Of a DNA stretch of 64,000 nucleotides, positions 1 to 11,376 are shown in pieces. Position 1 is the stretch's first letter. Every line of letters starts with the position of its first letter. The notes under the pieces were generated by a model. It was not told the origin of the DNA. It did no database searches and worked only from the letters and a program-made list of their open reading frames with translations. Where the stretch lies: assembly GCA_023078555.1 (NCBI GenBank), contig CM041196.1, forward strand, positions 5,963,658 to 6,027,657, read 5' to 3'. The translations under genes were made by a program, and so were the position numbers. Source of the stretch: Ulva prolifera. Taxonomy: Eukaryota; Chlorophyta; Ulvophyceae; Ulvales; Ulvaceae.

Positions 1-861
1 CCATGGCTACAGCTTGTTTTATACTCATGCCATGTATATAATACACAATCTATTGGACACGCCAGAACGAAATGGGGTCAGAGCCGCTGAAGGAATCAAC
101 CGCAGAGCGACAAAACAACCCATCCCCAAGAGTGAACAACACTTGTATTTATTCTTCATAGCGCTCCAGTCGCGCAGAGCAGCTGCCTACATGTGACAGT
201 ACATGACCCCACAAGTCACAACGGCTAGCTAGCCGGAAGGCGTCCTATATAGGACGCCTTCCACTGGTGGCACAGCAATCGCGATATCGATAACATTAAA
301 GATAACGTCCCACCAGTGAATGCGGCAGCCCGAGCATGCATGCATGCACCCCCGGGCCCAGAGCTGGGTCAACAAGAGATTTCTCACTCCAGAGCGTCAC
401 TGTGATGGGAATGATGTGCCTGGAGCTCATGCATGCCGTCCGCCATGTGCTCCAGGCCTTTGTATCACTGATGGGTTGAGGACGGTATCAAAGCTACCCG
501 GCAGCGGGGCCCCTCCTTTTCTGGAGGTCGACCACGATCGTGGGTTTGATTCTGCGTGCGCTTTGGGGCCTCGAAGCGGCCGTGCGCGACCACCTCGCTC
601 AGCACGGGAGGAGGCCGTGTGAGTTGCGCACGGGCGTCTGACGGGCGTCTGGGTTTCCAGGTGGTTTACCCCCTCAGCATATGTAGTCCCATCAATTCGG
701 AGTTGTTCGTGTCCTCTTCAGGATACTGCTAGCAGTAACTTCAGGTTTACTTTAATTTTACAGCGAGGAGGTGGCGTCAGATGGCTGCTGCGCAGCTCCA
801 GTGGATCCAGACAAGAGACCGGCGCCGTGCGGTGCCTGCAGGACGGCATCATCATGGCCAT
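1..861. repeat. 861-bp direct repeat, left copy
   Basis: This stretch recurs at 16936-17796 at a constant offset of 16935 bases, with no difference noticed on reading and identical translations. The match stops after the shared GGCCAT. The left edge cannot be judged because the window begins inside or at the edge of the repeat. It contains a 28-bp perfect palindrome. It could be the long terminal repeat of a very large element or one arm of a segmental duplication. No TG...CA ends or target duplication can be shown because the outer edge is missing. Confidence 0.9.
235..262. repeat. Perfect 28-bp palindrome
   Basis: GGAAGGCGTCCTAT is followed at once by its own reverse complement, with a TATATA core. 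It repeats at 17170-17197 inside the second copy of the direct repeat. It could form a cruciform or an RNA hairpin. Function is unknown. Confidence 0.9.
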
Positions 862-1540
862 CACTAGCAGGATTGAACACTCCTTAGGGGGGGGCTTAAA
901 GAGCCACTACACGGTCCTTATCGCCTCTTTAGCAACGTGTGTATGACCCTATAGGGAGGGGCTGGTGATCCCGTGGGGGCCGCATAGGGATGGATTGGGG
1001 ACTCTGTAAGGGCACGGATGACACATCCTTAGCATATGATGCTCCAGGGAGTCATGCGTGAGTCCCTACGAACTCCGCAATGCGTCCTCTCCCTCGGTGA
1101 GCGGCTGAGGAGCTCCTGGGGGGCTGGTGTGATAACTGGGGAGCTCCTAGTGAGCTCTTGAGTGATCTGGAAAAGACTTAAGGAGGGTTGGCAAGTGAGT
1201 CGGAGAGGGCTGGTCGGGGCCCCTGCAGCACCTGTGCGAAGGTTTGGGACAACGATTGGAAGTGATTGCGCTTTCACAGTTCACAAGACGGTGTAGCCGT
1301 TGCTTTGTGCGTGGCTATGGTCATCAAAATCGATTCCGTACCACTCCGCGATCAAGGCAATAACATGGCCAGCCTTGACTTGTTCACAGTTGATCAAGCC
1401 GGACTCTGCTTGAATGAACACATACAACATCCCAAAATGGTCATGTGTGCTGCAGCTCAAAGTGTTACACGTGCACCTCCCACACAATGTTCAACCACGC
1501 AGGCATGAATTCATTCACACACACTCCCCAATACATCAAC
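862..1540. other. No gene recognised
   Basis: This follows the divergence point of the direct repeat. Only short overlapping ORFs without recognisable domains or convincing splice signals were seen. Confidence 0.5.
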
Positions 1541-1786
1541 TCAGCTACCAGTTTGGGCGCATAACAGTGGGTTGTTGGTCACGTCATTGAACAACGTTGC
1601 TAGCTTCATCGGGTCAGAAGACTCCTTGTATGTACATGCAATCAGTGCGTGCAAGTCAATCTCTGCCTCTTTGCAATGCAGCTTCACATCGCCTTGGCAA
1701 TCGTCTGCATCTTCTTGATTGTCCACTACTTCTTTCAACTTCTTGTTCAGAGCTGCCATGCGTTTCTTGAAGTCTGCAATTGATAC
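1541..1786 (-). CDS. Probable last exon of an unrecognised coiled-coil protein
   Basis: An acceptor (GGGTGCAG) precedes an 81-codon open frame that ends in a stop at 1541. The peptide is charged and helical-looking, beginning VSIADFKKRMAALNKKL, which suggests a short coiled coil, and ending ...NNPLLCAQTGS. I do not recognise the family. The acceptor is phase 0, which matches the phase-0 donor of the exon at 8061-8474 on the same strand. This could therefore be the 3' terminal exon of that gene after a 6.3-kb intron. That link is inference; the exon could equally belong to another gene. Confidence 0.4.
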   Translation of the reverse strand, partial: VSIADFKKRMAALNKKLKEVVDNQEDADDCQGDVKLHCKEAEIDLHALIACTYKESSDPMKLATLFNDVTNNPLLCAQTGS

Positions 1787-4205
1787 CTGCACCCCAAATG
1801 CAGTCAGGCCGGTAGTGTAAGCGGTGTGTCATATCCTATGACGTTCACAGATTTAGTCAGTTAAATAGCTGGCAGCATGTACACTCACTTGCTGCGATCC
1901 TTCTGCAATCAGGACATTGCTGTTGGATCCGGTGGCGTTCTCATCAATGCCGCTGTTCTCTTGTGGCTACATGTGCTCCTGCATGCATGTCCATGGTGTC
2001 GCATCCACTACAGCACAGTAGGACACTGCCACGGGTGGTGATACATAACATGAATGATCATATATGCAGCACAGTCCGGTGAACATGCCTTCGATGTTGT
2101 GCAGTGCGTCAATGGTGGTGGCTGTCCACACAACTGACCGTTGAGCACACTTGATCCACTCGGCTCAAGCTGCATGCAGTATGGCTGTCAGTCAATATAT
2201 ACACCTACACATGTGTTACAAGGACAAAGCAAGCAAGGCAGGTAGCACCGCGAGAGCAACAACCAGAGGAACTCACACCACGCAACGAGCCACACGCAGC
2301 ACACACCAACACACCCACGCAACGGCAACACCCGCGCCAACCACAGCCACACAGCCACACAAACACACACAACAGCACACATCCCCAGACACACACAAGC
2401 CTCCCACCCCATACCCACAACAACACCCCCACGCCCACCCCCACCCACAGCCTACCCAAATCCCCCCGGCCGCGCCGCAACGGCGGGCCCCACGCAGACG
2501 CTGGGCAAGACATGTCGCTGCAGCGGCGAAGCACGGCACGCCAGAGCCGCAACCACCACAGAGCGGACGAGGCCGCGAGCGCACGCAGCGACGACCGCCA
2601 ATCAGCCCGGGCGGGCGGGCACACAGGAGCTACGGCAGTTCCGCGCACCAGGGGTGCGCGTATCAGGTGCGCGAAACACTTCGAAGAATCAATTCGTCTC
2701 AAAAAGGCGTTAAATTGAGCGCTTTTGCGTGTAATCACTAGCTGGAAGTGTTTAAACCGTACTGCAATTGATTCAGCAGCAACTGGTAAGATTTCGTGCT
2801 TCCACAGACGTTACTGGGCGCAAGGCCACTGAGTCGATGTCACACGTACCGGCGACAGCAGACGCCTGTACTCAACGAGTGTGGCACGCAAGTAATCACT
2901 ACACCATAAGGTTGCGTCAGGGCGTGATCATTGCAACTTCTGGTGTTCTGGCTGTCCTGTGCTCGCGTGCATCTGCAACAGCGCGTATCGCACTGCACTG
3001 GCGTCAAGGCACCATGCCGAGCCTAATGCGGTAATTCGGGGCGAAATATTTTGACATTGGATCAATGTTGCTCCTAACACCACGGACTGTGCAGCGCGGT
3101 GCTAATATTCTTGCGCAGCGACTCGTGTGAATGGTTCGCTCGGGAACCAACCGGGTGGAGTACGCTGTATGCAAGGATTATCAGAGCGTGAATGCATGGC
3201 ACAATTCTTCTCGCATCTAAATTCGACTGTAGCTGAAAGAATCCCGAGCAGTGCGCTTGCACATACCAGCCGGCTTGATGGTTGTTCTGGACGTGGAGGT
3301 GGCCGTGCATCGTGTCGGGATGGCGATGCACAGCCCGTGGCGCTCACGGCTGCCTATATCTGCCTCTCACAAGTATGCTGATAGTTTCGATACAATTGAC
3401 TGCGCATCATGTTGGCAGATTTTGTTTTCCGCCAGCTGTCTCGACCTTGGTCTCCGGAGCAGCTGCATCACCTTGAGCAGCGGCTCTGCTCGCATCGGGC
3501 TTTGTTCTTGCCGAAACACAGACCAATATCGTTCTACTTTGGATTGTATGCCATCTGTCGGCTGGTACGCCTCGTGGGATCGTCGCCTACTCACTCGTGC
3601 ATACAGCAAATTGCACACACGCTACCCCCGACCTCGACGAGATCATTGAGTCCTGAATAACGATGTATGGGCACTGTACGAATGCTCCAGAAGCCGAAAT
3701 AACCTTGGAGCGCTGCGTCGAAGCAGGCGGTATGATATGCGCACTCTGGTCCGCGCACCTACAGAATTTGCGCTCGCCCCTCAAGATGGCACACCTTGCT
3801 GGGTGCGCGACGATGGTGCGCAACAAAGTCGTACGTGCGCGCCCATGGTGCGCCAGATAGCAGGTCATGCTCCAATCATACCATTTGAAAGATAAATCTA
3901 TACATGCAATTATGAATTCACTCCTGGAGTACTGTACAGTGTTACAACGAGCATTGATGGTCACCCCATCCTGCATATGGCCACAGGTCACCATCCTCGA
4001 CCATGCTATCAGCACTCAACATGCCATCGTTCAGAAGTGAAGACGAATAAGCAAAGTAAGGCAGACTCTATGCTCCATCAGGTTCGCCTGTGCTTGGTGT
4101 TGCCGGTTGGCCATGTGTCTGCATAGCAACAGCCTTGTCAATATGCATGCTGCAGCGGTGTACGCCCAAGTCAACTTGACACAAATCATTGATGATATAT
4201 ATGCC

Positions 4206-4225
4206 AGAGAGAGAGAGAGAGAGAG
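4206..4225. repeat. (AG)10 microsatellite
   Basis: An uninterrupted AG dinucleotide run is visible. It is a simple repeat with no other feature. Confidence 0.9.
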
Positions 4226-6962
4226 TTCATGATCAAGAAGTCAGCTCAGCAGCTTAGCACATAAGCAGCATGGGGCTAGCATCGTACCAACTGAAAGTAA
4301 AAAAGGCCATCATAGCCTATCTGTCAAAATTGTAGCTCTCAACACAGCAAATTTGAATGCTATGAACCTGCATGCTCGACAAGGTGAGAGGTTATGGGCT
4401 GATAGCCAGTCGAGTAAGTGCGGCAACCACTACTAGCATCACATCTGTTGAGTCACATACGCAGCCAAGTAACTGGGCTTACCAGGCAGGCATAATATTG
4501 GTTGTGACCATTGTGGCCATGGCTGAGAAGCATCCAAGGATCACGTTCTGTCTGTGTCTGCAGCCTGCAAATGTGAAGTCTGTTGATAAACTTGAGAATC
4601 GAGATGCTAGTCATGTTGTCGGATGGGATGCCTCTTCTTGCAACTGGACTGGTCTGCACTGCAACACCGTCCGTGACAGCAACGCTTTGACAGATCAATA
4701 GCGGGCATACCAGTGTCAGGATCAATCTTCGCGTACCAAATGATTCCCACGGATCATTTGCAATATTTATGGCTGATGGCTCCGCATCTGAAGCTGCACG
4801 AGTACATCTCTGCACTAGCAGGCCCCGAACTAATGCAGTGTAAAAGCCTTGAACTGCGCGGCAACATTGCAATAAATCCATTGCCAAAAGTCACGAGAGT
4901 GTACGTTGCGACCGCATAGAGCTTTGCATGACAGCAGATCGCATCCCACAAGTAGCTCAGTGCGACGTCAATAAGACTATCCACTACAAGAATGCACACT
5001 GACGCCTGAACATAGCGTCTACTTCGGCAAAGGCAACGGGAATGTTGAAACAAGCAAGTATGGTATCTGCTTCCACGACCCCGCCCTCGAAGCATGCCTG
5101 TCAACAACGCGTGGAACAGTGACCAGCGCGCTTGAATATATTACCGAGAGAAGGCATACCTTCCATTGCAGATTTTTTCTTGTTTGACTGATCGCGTGCA
5201 AGAGCGCGTCATGCAGAATGTCGTTTTTGCATAGTGCCGGAGAGTTGCAGCAATCGCAACAATACGCAAACGCTGATGAGCATGAATGATCGCGACCGCA
5301 AACGTGGAGAAACAAATGAAATATGCGTGTTCGAAAGTAGATTTGCTTGCGCCAAGCGATGGCTGGCTGCACACATTAATGAAGTCTCGCGCAGGCTCTG
5401 CTAGTTCCTATGCGAAACAAGGGCGTTGACATGTCGCTATGATGAGCCCATGCTTTACGCCGAGAGTTTTATGCCAACTCTGCACTGGGCTCTACGACTT
5501 GTGCTGTGCGTGAAAGTGCTGTCAAGAGTGGCAACAAGGGGCTTTTGGACCACAGATGCCACACACGTGAAGAGTTTGAGGGCACCTAGCAAATCGTGCA
5601 CCGCGTACACAATTTACAACCGGCAGGACAATACATGGCGGTGTGGGGCTGTACATGACAAAGCCGAGACTGTCTTCGCCAGCGGCAGTGTTGATTGGGC
5701 CGTGGCAAAGGCTCCACGTGCATGTCGCCTAGCCGAGAGGATTAAAGCACGCTGCAGACGCAAGACGATCCCACAATCAGCTCGTATATAATCGGGAGAC
5801 CGGAAGTCGGAATGCACGTTGTTGCATGAAGGCGTTTCTGCCGACGCACTCTCATGAACCTGGTTCACCACGCGACCAACAGTAAAACAAAGGATAAAAT
5901 CACAGGTATATGCTGACGTCGAAAGAGGAAATCAACGACGTCTAGCACGGCACCTGGACTTGTTGCGGGGAGATTGACCTGAGTGCACGCTAATATAATC
6001 ACCGCATGTATGACGATGCGGACCATAACTACGCAAACGTGATTAAATGACCATTCTTCTGCCACTGCGATTGCACAGTATCGCAAAGGGCGCCATGCAA
6101 CATCAGCACGTAGGTTTGCGTGTAGCTGGCGCACCTCACCCGGGTGGAGCACCTACGGAGCACCTGCACTGGTGCGCAGCTTCCCAAGCAGGGTGGCGCG
6201 GATGACCCCAGTAACGACAAAACTTACACCTATATGCTTCACATACGTCATACATTCAAGGTGGATTCGATTGTGCATTTAGGAGCAGCCTATACGAGGC
6301 ACTGACGGCACTTGCTCACCCACGATACGCGCACCTAACAGCAACGCGCACCCTCGAAGTGCGCGGCATATGCACAAGGACTCTGAAAACAAGGCAGAGA
6401 GCCCGCCAAATCGATGTCGCGTCATATATTACGACCCATATGCGATCAGGAAGCATAACAAAGCCTTGTATCACGATTTTGTCATGTTTCCTGCAATCGG
6501 CGCGTCCGCGCACCCAGTCTCCGCGCACCCATCTTGTTGGCGCACCTGGGTGCGCCAACTCCACCGTAGCTACTGTGCAGCGCCGCTCAGGCCTACACAC
6601 GTGCATAGATAGCAGCCATGGTCACTGTTGCGAGGGGACTGAGGCTGATGTGATTGGGATCAACAGGTCAAGTACACGGAGATAATGATTAGAGTCACCG
6701 AGTCGAAAACCGACATCAACCTGTGGCGTTTGCCTTATATAATATATTAAACGGACGTGCTCAGGTAACAGTACCAGGCAGTGCAACGCTGGCTGGCATA
6801 GCAGACACAAAGCAGCGCAGAGCTGCAGGGCTCGAGATAACGAGGTATCTTGGCAGCAGCTGCAGCGAATGGCATCAAGGGCTGGCCTATGTCCAGCACT
6901 TGCATGGGATGAAATCACAGGCACAGGTTGTGACGTATATGCAATTGCACATGGGGGCCGAT

Positions 6963-6987
6963 GGGGGGGGGGGGGGGGGGGGGGGGG
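6963..6987. repeat. Homopolymer run of 25 G
   Basis: A run of about 25 consecutive G sits next to a palindrome at 6996-7053. Its length is likely to be unstable and may be mis-assembled. G-quadruplex formation is possible. Confidence 0.85.
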
Positions 6988-6995
6988 CTGTTTGT

Positions 6996-7053
6996 CAAAA
7001 CGGGGGAAGGATCTGAGGAACATATATGTTCCTCAGATCATTCCCCCGTTTTG
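6996..7053. repeat. 58-bp near-perfect palindrome
   Basis: The inner 28 bases (7011-7038) are a perfect palindrome centred on ATATAT. The outer arms CAAAACGGGGGAA and TTCCCCCGTTTTG extend it to 6996-7053 with a single mismatched pair. There is no loop. Cruciform, MITE remnant and RNA hairpin are all possible. Confidence 0.85.
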
Positions 7054-8060
7054 TCGAACAGCGATACAGGACAGCAGACGGCTTCGTGGACGACTAGATG
7101 AGTTTGTGTTGCAGTATTGACAGGCTGGGCTCCGATAGCATCCGGCAAATCGCATAATGTGCGTGCTAGTGGCTTCCTGTCTCAGCGCGGACATGCACGG
7201 CAAGGCGTGGGTCCTGTGTCCGTCGCCAGCTGCGACGGCAATTCGAGAATAATTTTTCATTGGGAGGGTCTATGGCCAGTCTTTCTTGTGATCGTGGTCG
7301 CGCTTGTAGCACGGTCCCTGTTGGGTGAACGGCATGGATTCGGAGACGGTCGCCTTTGTGAACTCCGGGCTCGTCGTCAGCCGATCACAGAAGAATATAG
7401 TGCGATCACCTGTGTGTATGCTTGCTATTCTGAGTCCTCGTGTTCAGGCAGCGCTCGTTGCTGGCTCCTGTTGTGTAGACTGCCTCCAGTCGCGACCGAT
7501 GTCGGTTACCGCATAGCGAGTTGTGCCCGTGTTTTTGCAATTATTTATACTCCATGCTGCGTATGTGCGATCCTGCTGTCTCATCTACGTCTTTCGGCGT
7601 CACGCTGCGGAGAACGTGGGTACCCTTTCTCCTCTAGCTGGTAGACTCCTCAAATGGCCTGCATGTATGGACCCAGCTGTATTCTGGTCTGGTGGACGAT
7701 TGTTGCAACGTGGCCATGGCTGTTCAATGATCGCAATCCATATTGACTCAACTATATTTTCTCGGCACCGGCACAATTGCCAACTCGTGCAGAAGTCAAA
7801 CGGGGGAGGACCAGCCCGTACCTGTTACCCTACTTCCGGGAAACCTTCCTGAATGTCGAGATGCATTGCCTCTGACTGCGAGCTTTGCGCTTAGGTTGCC
7901 CTGTTGTCGTAGCTGCTTCAGGTACAACAACTTCGCTCGAGAGGTCGGAAGCCAGTGTCCCAGTGACCTGCAATGGTCTTGCTGCGTGATATCGCTGTGT
8001 ACATGTACACCGACTGCCACTGATACAGTCAGTCATCGTTCAGGAACACACGAGGCCTAC

Positions 8061-8474
8061 CTGTAAATCTGTGGTTGCCTGTGCAGCTCCCGAGGTGCTA
8101 GCGCCAGGCGCCTCTGCCTCAGTCACTGTAAGACCCTGCTCCGCAGTGGAAGGTTCACTGCTTGGGTTGGGATCTTTTGCAACAGAGGCGGTTTGGTTAC
8201 GGGTGGCCACTTGTTTGGCAAGTGGTCGGGGAGCAGTCGCCCTCCTGCGAAGGCGTTCGCTTCGAGCGTTGGCTGGAGCCACATCAGGCTTCCTGTTCTC
8301 ATCCCCTTCTGCCTCTCCATCTGACAGGAATTCGTCGTCTGAAGGCACCACGTCATCGTTATCTGCATCTGACTGCTTTGCCTGACTCTTCACAGGTACA
8401 ACTGAGTTCATGGACGCCACAAAGTCTGTGAAGTTCGTCGGTGGGTGGACGCCGTGTCTCTTGAACACATCCTC
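8061..8474 (-). CDS. Exon of an unrecognised acidic, low-complexity protein
   Basis: This 138-codon phase-0 exon has an acceptor TTTGCAG and a donor ACAG/GTAGGC. It starts EDVFKRHGVHPP, then runs into an acidic stretch (VVPSDDEFLSDGEAEGDE), a basic patch (SERLRRRA) and a Ser/Thr/Ala-rich tail. It joins in phase to the upstream exon ending at 8558. No family was recognised. Charge-segregated low-complexity sequence fits a nuclear or regulatory protein, but that is only a guess. The gene is disrupted upstream by the retroelement array at 9306-14125. Confidence 0.55.
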
Positions 8475-8557
8475 CTGCAAAGATCGAGTTGGTACCGAAA
8501 ACTAGATGGAATGGGTGGATCACATTGAGCTTGACTGTGGCAGGGAGCTGGCCGTAC

Positions 8558-9305
8558 CAGGAATGGAAGAACCCGGTTCAACATGAAGACTCCAGCAACA
8601 AGCATGTAGCCTCTACGAGGGCCTTTGACTGCAGCATCCGCATGCCGTGTTGGTTCTGGGACATCTGATTCCGCCTCTGGGCTGTCGTCGGATTCAGTGC
8701 CCTCGTCAACTTGTGTTTCTTCGTTGGTTTGCTCAAAATCTGGGACGGGTGCCTTCCAGACCAGCAGTTTGTGGTACCGCTGGAAGAATTGCATACCTGC
8801 GGCGGACTGCTCTCCAGATGCATTGGATAGCTTCACCATGGTGAGCGATTCAAAGGAAGACAGTAGTTGCTTGTCATCCTGTTTCGTGGGTGGGTACGGC
8901 TGCCTGTCACAATGGATCACAGCAAATGGGGATTCGTCGGAATTGTCTCCCAGGGGGCCCCACAATGATGGCCACGACAACATCTCATCAATCTTGGCTA
9001 TGTCAATAGATGGACGGGGTATGCCCTTAGCCTCGATGCCTGCTCCCGAGAGGCTCGTGTCTGCCATCAGCGTCCATGACCACTGCACCATCAACGCCCG
9101 TAGCCCCTGAAGACCAGCGCCCGTGTGGGAACAAATGGAACATACATTTTCAGTCTGACGCTTGCACACCTGCGACGGGTTTGTAGGACACACCGGACCA
9201 GTCTTCTCGGAGGCAGCCAGTCCGTTCATCTCATTTCGAAGAAGATTCCTCCAGTTCTTGGCGTTTGTGGCCTTCTGGTTGATGACATTGAATGCTTTCT
9301 CGAGT
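8558..9305 (-). pseudogene. 3' part of a coding exon split by a retroelement array
   Basis: The minus-strand open frame runs from the insertion point to a donor TCCTG/GTACGG at 8558. It contains a Cys/His-rich stretch (VCSICSHTG) and a Glu/Asp-rich segment. Its 5' end continues in the same frame with sequence at 14126-14393 if the array and one copy of the CGAGT target duplication are taken out. The intact ancestral exon therefore spanned the insertion site. No family was recognised. Since the insertion falls in coding sequence, this allele cannot make the original protein by normal splicing. Confidence 0.6.
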
Positions 9306-9983
9306 TGTGGGAATAAACAGGTGATCTGTCACTTGTTGTATTGGCCTTTGCTCAATACATACACAGCACCTGTGCATTCTCTGTTCAGACAAGATTACAT
9401 GTGCTAAGTTGTCTCACCTGTGGGAATAAACAGGTGATCTGTCACTTGTTGTATTGGCCTTTGCTCAATACATACACAGCACCTGCAACATCTGTTCTAT
9501 GAACTATATGCTACCCACAGTTCTCACAATGACACTCAGCACACGAACACAACATGCAGTCCAAACTACCGTAGCTGGATGTGCATACCTGTGCATTCTC
9601 TGTTCAGACAAGATGTCTGCTACAGAGTGCACGGCTGCATATATACCATTTCCACGCACACACCATGGTGCACAGAGCACAACACTCTGGCTCTGTGGAG
9701 CTCAGATCTACCAAATCATCCACACCATCACATCATACTATACCATAGGATGTGTGGTGCTCTCACACGACTGCGTACGCGTCGTGTCACGCATCATGTC
9801 AGGCATCTGCCTGCATGCGTGTGTGTTGACTCGTTTTCCTGAGTCTTCACTGTCCGTCTCACGTGTGCATGCAACACTAATAGAGGACAATCGGTCAATG
9901 AGGCAGCCATTGCTGCACCTCACATTTGACTTCAATATTAGCATGACTCATTCTCACAGCCCAGAGAAGTCTGTGCTGCCACA
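9306..9983 (-). repeat. LTR 1 of the gag-only element
   Basis: This is a 678-bp LTR with TGTGG/CCACA ends. Its first 68 bases are repeated at 9420-9487, and a 24-base piece of the intervening sequence recurs near 9590. The LTR has therefore grown by internal duplication. Confidence 0.88.
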
Positions 9984-9992
9984 CTCCCCCTG
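9984..9992 (-). other. Polypurine tract, first unit
   Basis: On the element strand CAGGGGGAG directly precedes the LTR start TGTGGCAGC. It serves as primer for plus-strand DNA synthesis. The same sequence occurs at 12055-12063. Confidence 0.8.
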
Positions 9993-10615
9993 AATGGTCA
10001 TGCTATAGGCTGCAGTAGGATCCACATTCCCATGTGCCCCTTCTTCTCTTCTGCTTGTTCTTCTCAGTCACCCGTGCTGACATGTCATGACAGCATTTAT
10101 AGACTCGTAACGCCCATGCACCCTTGTCAGACATTGGCCCAAGCAATTGCATCGCATTTTTGCTTCTCTCCCCCCGCGGCGCACCCTTGTGCTCTCAGCA
10201 TTGCGTCGCTGCTGCACCCGTGGCCGTGTAGGATGCCGTCTTGACATCCATGCTGGACTGTACCAAGGTACCACGCTCGGGCACCCCTGCTCATTCTTGG
10301 TGCTTGTGCTCACGACTGTCTGTCCTTCTATAGACACCTCGCATCGCTACACCCACCAGAGTGGAGCATCTCGTCCATGCAAGCTACTGCTTCATGAATT
10401 CAGGCAATATTCACTCGCACGTCGGTCATACTCTGTCCGATTCGCTGCTCATTGCTCGACAAAACAGTAAAAGAAATGATCAGAATGACTGCACACTCCC
10501 CCTGTTTGTCTCAATGTAGCACCCTTTCACAAACAAGCTCCCTTAGCAACACATGCTGTGGCTTTCTGCACTGCAAATCTGGTGCAGTACATTCTATGTA
10601 TGTGCTTCATGCATG

Positions 10616-11347
10616 CTACATGACAGAGAACCCTTCAAACTCAAACTCGTGTCCGCAATGATGGCAGAAACGATGTCCCTCGCCGTTTGCAATCATGACA
10701 CGGCCATCACGTTTATCATCGCCATGACTGTCATCATCGGAATCATGCATATGCCTTTCACGGGCTGACCGCTCTCGAGCGCTCTCCAGCAGTCGTGTCG
10801 CTGATTTCAGCTCAGTCACGACCTGGTTGAACCCCGTCTCGACGTGTGGTGTCAGCAACAACACGAGGGATCCCTTCTCCGACGATTCTCGAAGACCCCG
10901 CACGAGTGCGTTGGCGGCAAGTTCATCAGCCGCTTCGAAATTCGTATCTTTAAGCTTCTCGAGTACCTCCAGCACTCGTTCAGCAAACCGCGTGTATGAC
11001 TCCGCCGTCGTCTGCCTCATCGCATTCAATTGGTTGACGAGCAGCGGTTGCCTGAGCTGAAGCTCTGCTTCAAACTCAGCTCTTACCCTTTGCCACGCTT
11101 GCACCGAATTCGGAGCGCGTTTGATGATCCGCATCAAACCGCGATCGTCGACCGTCAGCAGCATTCGGCTCTTGACGTTGACATCCTCCCGGACTTCCGC
11201 CGGCTCCTCAGCGTCAGGCTCATCCGTGAGCCAGCGCTCGCAATTCATCGTTACCATCGAGGCTTCGAATTGCGCCGCCCACATGCGGTAGTCGCCATCT
11301 CTCTTCAGCTTTCTAACAGCGTTCAGAGCGTTGTTCCGGTACTCCAT
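10616..11347 (-). CDS. gag: Copia-type Gag protein, copy 1
   Basis: This 243-aa Gag starts 29 bases after the end of the 5' LTR (ATGGAGTACCGG). It has the layout of copia-type Gag: an N-terminal segment with DYRMWAAQFEASM, a central helical region (VQAWQRVRAEFEAELQ, NALVRGLRESSEKG) and a basic/acidic linker. The C-terminal FCHHCGHEF looks like the start of a CCHC zinc knuckle, but the frame ends before a complete motif. Gag would form the particle that packages element RNA. With no pol in the element, reverse transcription must be supplied by an autonomous relative. The second copy has the same translation. Confidence 0.75.
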   Translation of the reverse strand: MEYRNNALNAVRKLKRDGDYRMWAAQFEASMVTMNCERWLTDEPDAEEPAEVREDVNVKSRMLLTVDDRGLMRIIKRAPNSVQAWQRVRAEFEAELQLRQPLLVNQLNAMRQTTAESYTRFAERVLEVLEKLKDTNFEAADELAANALVRGLRESSEKGSLVLLLTPHVETGFNQVVTELKSATRLLESARERSARERHMHDSDDDSHGDDKRDGRVMIANGEGHRFCHHCGHEFEFEGFSVM

Positions 11348-11365
11348 AGCGCAGTACTCGCGATA

Positions 11366-11376
11366 GGCCCATAACC
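11366..11376 (-). other. Half-tRNA (initiator Met) primer-binding site, first unit
   Basis: Directly after the LTR the element strand reads GGTTATGGGCC. This is complementary to GGCCCAUAACC, the anticodon-loop region of eukaryotic initiator Met-tRNA rather than its 3' end. Drosophila copia and yeast Ty5 use the same half-tRNA priming. It repeats at 13437-13447. Confidence 0.75.

Larger units (their letters stand above)
1787..8060. other. 6.3-kb stretch without a recognised gene (possible long intron)
   Basis: Only short random-looking ORFs are present. Contents that can be named are a CA/AC-rich low-complexity tract (about 2240-2460), a GA microsatellite, a run of 25 G, and a 58-bp imperfect palindrome. 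The segment around 2216-2290 resembles pieces at 19584-19640 and 24819-24905 (shared core GTTAC...GCAAGGCAGGTAGCACCGCG), so it belongs to a dispersed repeat family. A GCGCACC-rich stretch lies at about 6130-6570. Confidence 0.45.

Noticed and set aside
1-861. Direct repeat as a proven LTR
   Set aside because: No PBS, polypurine tract or target duplication was found next to the repeat edges, and the left edge is cut by the window.
2151-2741. 196-aa plus-strand ORF
   Set aside because: It is mostly CA-rich low-complexity DNA giving Thr/His/Pro runs, with no start context or homology.
6130-6570. GCGCACC-rich stretch and 16290-16710 GCTCACC-rich stretch as copies of one transposon
   Set aside because: Similarity is limited to a short motif and some flanking bases; no ends, inverted repeats or target duplications could be found.
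7117-7644. 175-aa plus-strand ORF
   Set aside because: No domain, no splice support and no conservation evidence; a long random ORF in GC-rich DNA.
9454-9993. 179-aa plus-strand ORF repeated in each LTR
   Set aside because: It lies wholly in the LTR, antisense to the element, has no domain, and its repetition simply follows the LTR copies. The longer version at 13596-14330 runs through the insertion junction.
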